In this document: positions 5,494 to 9,025 of the stretch, one piece after another
Layout: each line of letters begins with the position of its first letter
How positions within the stretch are numbered: the first letter of the stretch is position 1
Assembly (NCBI GenBank): GCA_023435855.1
Contig: JAEZLG010000260.1
Span: 1 to 9,025 of the forward strand
From: Bacillota bacterium
Lineage (GTDB): Bacteria; Bacillota; Clostridia; Christensenellales; CAG-138
Length of the DNA stretch: 9,025 nt
Reading direction: 5' to 3'
Notes under the pieces: model-generated
Database searches by the model: none
What the model was told of the DNA's origin: nothing
What the model saw: only the letters and a program-made list of their open reading frames with translations
Translations under genes and position numbers: made by a program

Positions 5494-6879
5494 CTATTTC
5501 ACCCTTGCTCGTACTTCGTTGAGATTGCCCGCCATAAGGAAGGTGGTCTCGGGGATATCGTCAGCCTTGCCGTCGACAATCTGTTCGAAGCCGTCGATGG
5601 TCTCCTCGATGGTAACATATGCGCCGGGTACGCCGTTGAACGCTTCCGCAACAAATAGAGGCTGTGATAGGAAGTTCTGTATTTTGCGCGCGCGGTAGAC
5701 CGTAAGCTTATCCTCCTCGGAAAGCTCATCCATGCCTAGGATGGCAATGATGTCTTGCAGCTCATGGTAGCGCTGCAAGCTCTCTTGCACGCGGCGCGCG
5801 ACAGAATAATGCCTTTGCCCAACAACGTCGGGCTCTAAAATTCGCGAAGTGGATTCGAGAGGGCTAACTGCCGGATAGATGCCGATTTCCGCAATCGAGC
5901 GCGAAAGTACCGTCGTCGCGTCCAGATGCGAGAATATGGACGCAGGCGCGGGGTCGGTCAAATCGTCCGCAGGGACGTAAACAGCCTGTACGGAGGTGAT
6001 GGAGCCGCGCTTGGTGCTCGTGATGCGCTCCTGTAAGTCGCCGAGCTCTGTGGCAAGTGTTGGCTGGTAACCGACAGCCGAGGGCATGCGTCCGAGAAGC
6101 GCCGAAACCTCGTTTCCCGCCTGTACATAGCGGAATATGTTATCGATAAACAAAAGCACATTTTGGTTCATTTCATCGCGCATATACTCAGCCATCGTAA
6201 GCCCCGCGAGCGCTACGCGCATACGCGATCCGGGAGGCTCGTTCATCTGCCCGAAAGCCAAGGCCGTACGGGCAAGAACGCCCGATTCCGTCATTTCAGA
6301 AATTAGCTCAGCACCCTCGCGGCTGCGCTCACCCACACCCGTAAAAACGGAATAGCCGCCGTGCTTGGTGGCAATGTTGTGGATAAGTTCCATAATGAGA
6401 ACGGTTTTTCCTACGCCGGCACCGCCAAACAGACCGATTTTACCGCCGACGGGATACGGTGCTAGAAGGTCGATGACCTTGATGCCCGTTTCAAACAGCG
6501 TGGTCGCCGGCTTTTGCTGCGAAAACGGCGGTGCTTCGCGGTGTATTGACCAGCGCTCACCCGTTATAGGGCCTTTTCCGTCAATAGGTCTGCCGAGGGA
6601 ATCGACTACCCTGCCAAGCACGCTTTCGCCGACAGGAACAGTGATGTTGCTGCCCGTATCAACCACGCTCAAACCGCAGGAAAGCCCTTCGGTCGCTTCA
6701 AGCGCTACCGCACGAACCACGCCCGGTCCAATCTGCATGGCGACTTCCATATGTACTTCACGTTCGCCCTCTGTGAACAAAAGCGCATGGATGTGCGGCT
6801 CCTTGCCTACCTCAAAACGCACGTCCATAACGGGACCGGCTACTTTAACGACTATGCCTTTATTGCGTTGATCCGACAT
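5494..6879 (-). CDS. atpD: F1F0 ATP synthase beta subunit (catalytic)
   Basis: Catalytic subunit of F1, 461 aa, matching the usual length. Domains in order are the beta-barrel (1-80), the nucleotide-binding domain (81-350) and the C-terminal helical domain (351-461). Key residues are present: Walker A GGAGVGKT (152-159), GER with catalytic Glu184, Walker B LLFID (Asp246), adenine-stacking Tyr335 and the gamma-contact DELSEED loop (384-390). Some normally invariant positions differ. The family signature PAVDPLDSTS reads PAVSPLESTS, with Ser339 replacing Asp. DNIFRFTQAGSE reads DNIFRYVQAGNE. I checked both on the nucleotide sequence and the frame is intact, so these are substitutions and not errors in reading. 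The catalytic set suggests a working enzyme. The start at 6879 has an AGGTGA ribosome site and lies four bases past the atpG stop, suggesting translational coupling. Confidence 0.97.
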   Translation of the reverse strand: MSDQRNKGIVVKVAGPVMDVRFEVGKEPHIHALLFTEGEREVHMEVAMQIGPGVVRAVALEATEGLSCGLSVVDTGSNITVPVGESVLGRVVDSLGRPIDGKGPITGERWSIHREAPPFSQQKPATTLFETGIKVIDLLAPYPVGGKIGLFGGAGVGKTVLIMELIHNIATKHGGYSVFTGVGERSREGAELISEMTESGVLARTALAFGQMNEPPGSRMRVALAGLTMAEYMRDEMNQNVLLFIDNIFRYVQAGNEVSALLGRMPSAVGYQPTLATELGDLQERITSTKRGSITSVQAVYVPADDLTDPAPASIFSHLDATTVLSRSIAEIGIYPAVSPLESTSRILEPDVVGQRHYSVARRVQESLQRYHELQDIIAILGMDELSEEDKLTVYRARKIQNFLSQPLFVAEAFNGVPGAYVTIEETIDGFEQIVDGKADDIPETTFLMAGNLNEVRARVK

Positions 6880-6883
6880 ACAT

Positions 6884-7786
6884 TCACCTATTTTCCCTGA
6901 AGGTCGGCGATCCGCCGACGATTTCAGACAATTCGTTGGTTATATTGAGCTGACGCATACCGTTATACTTCACGGTCAGCGTTTGAATCATCTCATCCGC
7001 GCTGTTGGTGGCATTTTCCATGGCTGTCATGCGCGCGGAATTCTCGCTTGCGCTGGCGTGTACAAGCGCACCGTAAACATAGCCGACCAATAGTTGCGGC
7101 ACAAGAGCGCTCATAACAGCAAAGGGCGATGGATCGTAGACAACTTCATAACTTTCCGTCGACGGCTCTTTGCATTCATCAAAAAATGAAAAGGGTCTAA
7201 CCGGCAAAAGCACTGTGTCTAACGGCTTGCGATGAAACGCATTATAAAAGCGGGTATAGACCACATGGAACTCCTCTATCTCGCCCGCATCGTAAAGCGC
7301 GGTTATCTCCGAAACAAACCTTCGCGCCTGCTGAACGCTCGGTGCGTCCGTCATATGCACAAACCTTGTGTCCACTTCGAAGCCATGCTTTGTAAGGGTA
7401 TTTGCGGCCATATCGCCTACTGCGAATATCTTCTTCACGTTTCCGGACTTAAAGCTATTCTCAGCAAGGGATAATATGTCGTTGTTATAGCTGCCCACAA
7501 GCCCTTTGTTACCCGCAATCACAAGATAGGCGGTATTGAGCGACGAAAGCCTTGGTTCGCGTTCTCTCATGCGCCTTTCTACATACGGGTGCCTGGGCAT
7601 GTCACTGCTGTGTGCAAGTATATCACGCATGGTTTCAGCTGCACGTACGTAATATGCTCGGTTTTGATCGATACGCTTCACAGCGCGACGCATGCGCGAC
7701 GCGGAAATCAGATACATTGCGTTGGTGATTTGCCGCGTCTGCTTAACGCTTCTTATATGGTATTTGATATCGGTGATGGCAGGCAT
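6884..7786 (-). CDS. atpG: F1F0 ATP synthase gamma subunit
   Basis: Rotor shaft of F1, 300 aa, slightly longer than the ~285 aa common in Firmicutes. The N-terminal helix (IKYHIRSVKQTRQITNAMYLISASRMRRA, residues 7-35) and the C-terminal helix (ARMTAMENATNSADEMI, then YNGMRQLNITNELSEIVGG) form the antiparallel coiled coil that turns inside the alpha3beta3 ring. The C-terminal half carries the family signature ITNELSEIVGG (around 282-292). The middle Rossmann-like domain begins TAYLVIAGNKGLVGSYNNDI, close to the usual SDRGLCG-N segment. The start at 7786 lies two bases past the atpA stop, with AAGGCGG about eight bases upstream inside atpA, so translation is probably coupled. The stop precedes the atpD ATG by four bases. 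No frameshift is seen. Confidence 0.95.
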   Translation of the reverse strand: MPAITDIKYHIRSVKQTRQITNAMYLISASRMRRAVKRIDQNRAYYVRAAETMRDILAHSSDMPRHPYVERRMREREPRLSSLNTAYLVIAGNKGLVGSYNNDILSLAENSFKSGNVKKIFAVGDMAANTLTKHGFEVDTRFVHMTDAPSVQQARRFVSEITALYDAGEIEEFHVVYTRFYNAFHRKPLDTVLLPVRPFSFFDECKEPSTESYEVVYDPSPFAVMSALVPQLLVGYVYGALVHASASENSARMTAMENATNSADEMIQTLTVKYNGMRQLNITNELSEIVGGSPTFRENR

Positions 7787-7788
7787 AT

Positions 7789-9025
7789 TTACACCGCCTT
7801 AAAGCCCTTGGCATATTCCTCGATGGCGGCGGTCAAGGTGCTTTGCATATCGTCTGTGAAAGCGCCTGTTTCCTCAAGCTCCGTAAGCTCCTTGGAGCAA
7901 ACGGTGCGAAGCCGCGAGAGAAGACCCGCGTTAAAGTCGCGAATGCTTTTGAGCGGTACTTCGCTTTGATAGTCATTCATGGCTGCCATGAGCAAAACCA
8001 CCTGCTCGGACATCTTGTAGGGGCTACTTTGCGGCTGTTTAAGGGTCTCTTGCAAACGCGCGCCTTTATCGATGACCTTTTTTGTGGTAGGATCGATATC
8101 CGCACCGAACTGGGAGAAAATAATGAGCTCCCTATACTGCGCAAGCGTGAGACGAAGTTTCCCCGACACCTTACGCATAGCTTTTTTCTGTGCCGAGCCA
8201 CCCACACGCGAAACCGAAAGGCCGATGTTTACAGCAGGACGCACGCCCGCATGAAACAGCTCCTGTTCAAGATAAATCTGCCCGTCGGTGATGGAAATCA
8301 CATTTGTGGGGATGTAGGCGGATATATCGTTCGCCATTGTTTCCACGATGGGAAGTGCGGTGAGCGAACCGCCGCCCAAATTAGCGCTTAAATGCGCGGA
8401 ACGTTCAAGAAGTCTGCTGTGCAGATAAAATACGTCTCCGGGATACGCCTCGCGTCCCGGCGGGCGCTTGAGAAGCAGCGACATGGCCCTATATGCAACC
8501 GCGTGCTTGCTCAAATCGTCATAGACGATGAGCACGTCTCTTCCCTTTTCCATGAAGCTTTCCGCGATGCTGCAGCCCGCGTAAGGTGCAATATACTGCA
8601 TCGCCGCACAGTCACTCGCGGTAGCGGAAACGACAACCGTATAATCCATGGCGCCGTGCTTGGTAAGCGTTTCATGAAGCCTTGAAACCGTGGATACCTT
8701 TTGACCGATTGCGACGTATACGCAGATAACGTTTTTGCCCTTTTGATTTATGATGGTATCGAGCGCTATCGTGCTCTTGCCCGTCTGGCGGTCGCCGATG
8801 ATAAGCTCGCGCTGGCCCTTACCGATTGGGATGACGCTGTCGATTGCCAAAATGCCTGTCTGCAAAGGCTCGTTTACCTTCTGCCTGTCGATGATGGAAG
8901 GAGAAGGGCGTTCCACCGGTAAAAACTGTTTGGCGTGTAATGCTCTGCCGTCGAGCGGAATACCCAGAGGGTTTATAACGCGCCCCAAAAGCTCGTCGCC
9001 TACGGGGATCTCCACAACCCTGCCC
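7789..9025 (-). CDS. atpA: F1F0 ATP synthase alpha subunit (N-terminus outside window)
   Basis: Regulatory, non-catalytic nucleotide-binding subunit of F1. About 411 residues are visible. By the position of the arginine finger, roughly 100 N-terminal residues (most of the beta-barrel) lie beyond the right edge. The frame is open to the edge: the GTG at 9015 encodes an internal Val in GRVVEIPVGDELLGRV and is not a start. Visible motifs are Walker A GDRQTGKS (8796-8773; Ser where Thr is usual, both can bind Mg2+), the Walker B region DVLIVYDDLSKHAVAYR, PGREAYPGDVFYLHSRLLER, and GLSVSRVGG with the arginine finger that completes the catalytic site (codon 8208-8206). The C-terminal domain has AQYRELIIFSQFGADID and LKQPQSSPYKMSEQV. 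It is followed by atpG after two bases. Upstream F0 genes and atpH would be expected to the right. Confidence 0.97.
   Translation of the reverse strand, partial: GRVVEIPVGDELLGRVINPLGIPLDGRALHAKQFLPVERPSPSIIDRQKVNEPLQTGILAIDSVIPIGKGQRELIIGDRQTGKSTIALDTIINQKGKNVICVYVAIGQKVSTVSRLHETLTKHGAMDYTVVVSATASDCAAMQYIAPYAGCSIAESFMEKGRDVLIVYDDLSKHAVAYRAMSLLLKRPPGREAYPGDVFYLHSRLLERSAHLSANLGGGSLTALPIVETMANDISAYIPTNVISITDGQIYLEQELFHAGVRPAVNIGLSVSRVGGSAQKKAMRKVSGKLRLTLAQYRELIIFSQFGADIDPTTKKVIDKGARLQETLKQPQSSPYKMSEQVVLLMAAMNDYQSEVPLKSIRDFNAGLLSRLRTVCSKELTELEETGAFTDDMQSTLTAAIEEYAKGFKAV

Noticed and set aside
6365..6871. 168-aa plus-strand frame opposite atpD
   Set aside because: It is the longest shadow frame over atpD, the result of codon bias in a highly conserved gene.

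Overview
The window looks like chromosomal DNA of a Gram-positive anaerobe of the Firmicutes, probably Clostridia or a relative. The evidence is strong AGGAGG-type ribosome sites, short intergenic gaps, intrinsic terminators, a czcD/NiCo-type riboswitch and a standard F1 gene order. No taxonomic search was possible. I see no mobile element, tRNA, rRNA or CRISPR array.

Layout. At the left edge (1-658, minus) is a flavodoxin-fold oxidoreductase with a compact four-cysteine motif, cut at its C-terminus by the window edge. The 499-base gap at 659-1157 is dense with regulation. It holds a minus-strand promoter with an AT-rich palindrome for the flavoprotein gene. It also holds a perfect-consensus plus-strand promoter (TTGACA-17-TATAAT) flanked by two identical dyads, then a ~270-nt leader containing a NiCo (Ni2+/Co2+, possibly Fe2+) riboswitch. 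The last part of that aptamer is shared with a long intrinsic terminator, the classic layout of an ON switch. The leader feeds an 843-aa SERCA-like P-type cation ATPase (1158-3689, plus), which ends in a strong terminator. Next comes a short-chain dehydrogenase (3790-4524, plus) resembling the YmfI subgroup (EF-P 5-aminopentanone reductase). It is convergent with a GNAT acetyltransferase (4558-5004, minus).

From 5079 to the right edge runs the distal half of an F-type ATP synthase operon on the minus strand, atpA (N-terminus outside the window), atpG, atpD and atpC, tightly packed and closed by an intrinsic terminator at 5020-5055.

The most interesting unit is 850-3730: a consensus promoter with possible operator repeats, a metal riboswitch with an overlapping attenuator, and a P2-type ATPase that would otherwise be called a calcium pump. 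The riboswitch argues that the pump exports Co2+/Ni2+ or Fe2+. An open frame running in from 849 covers the promoter and riboswitch and would mislead automatic start calling. The true start is 1158.
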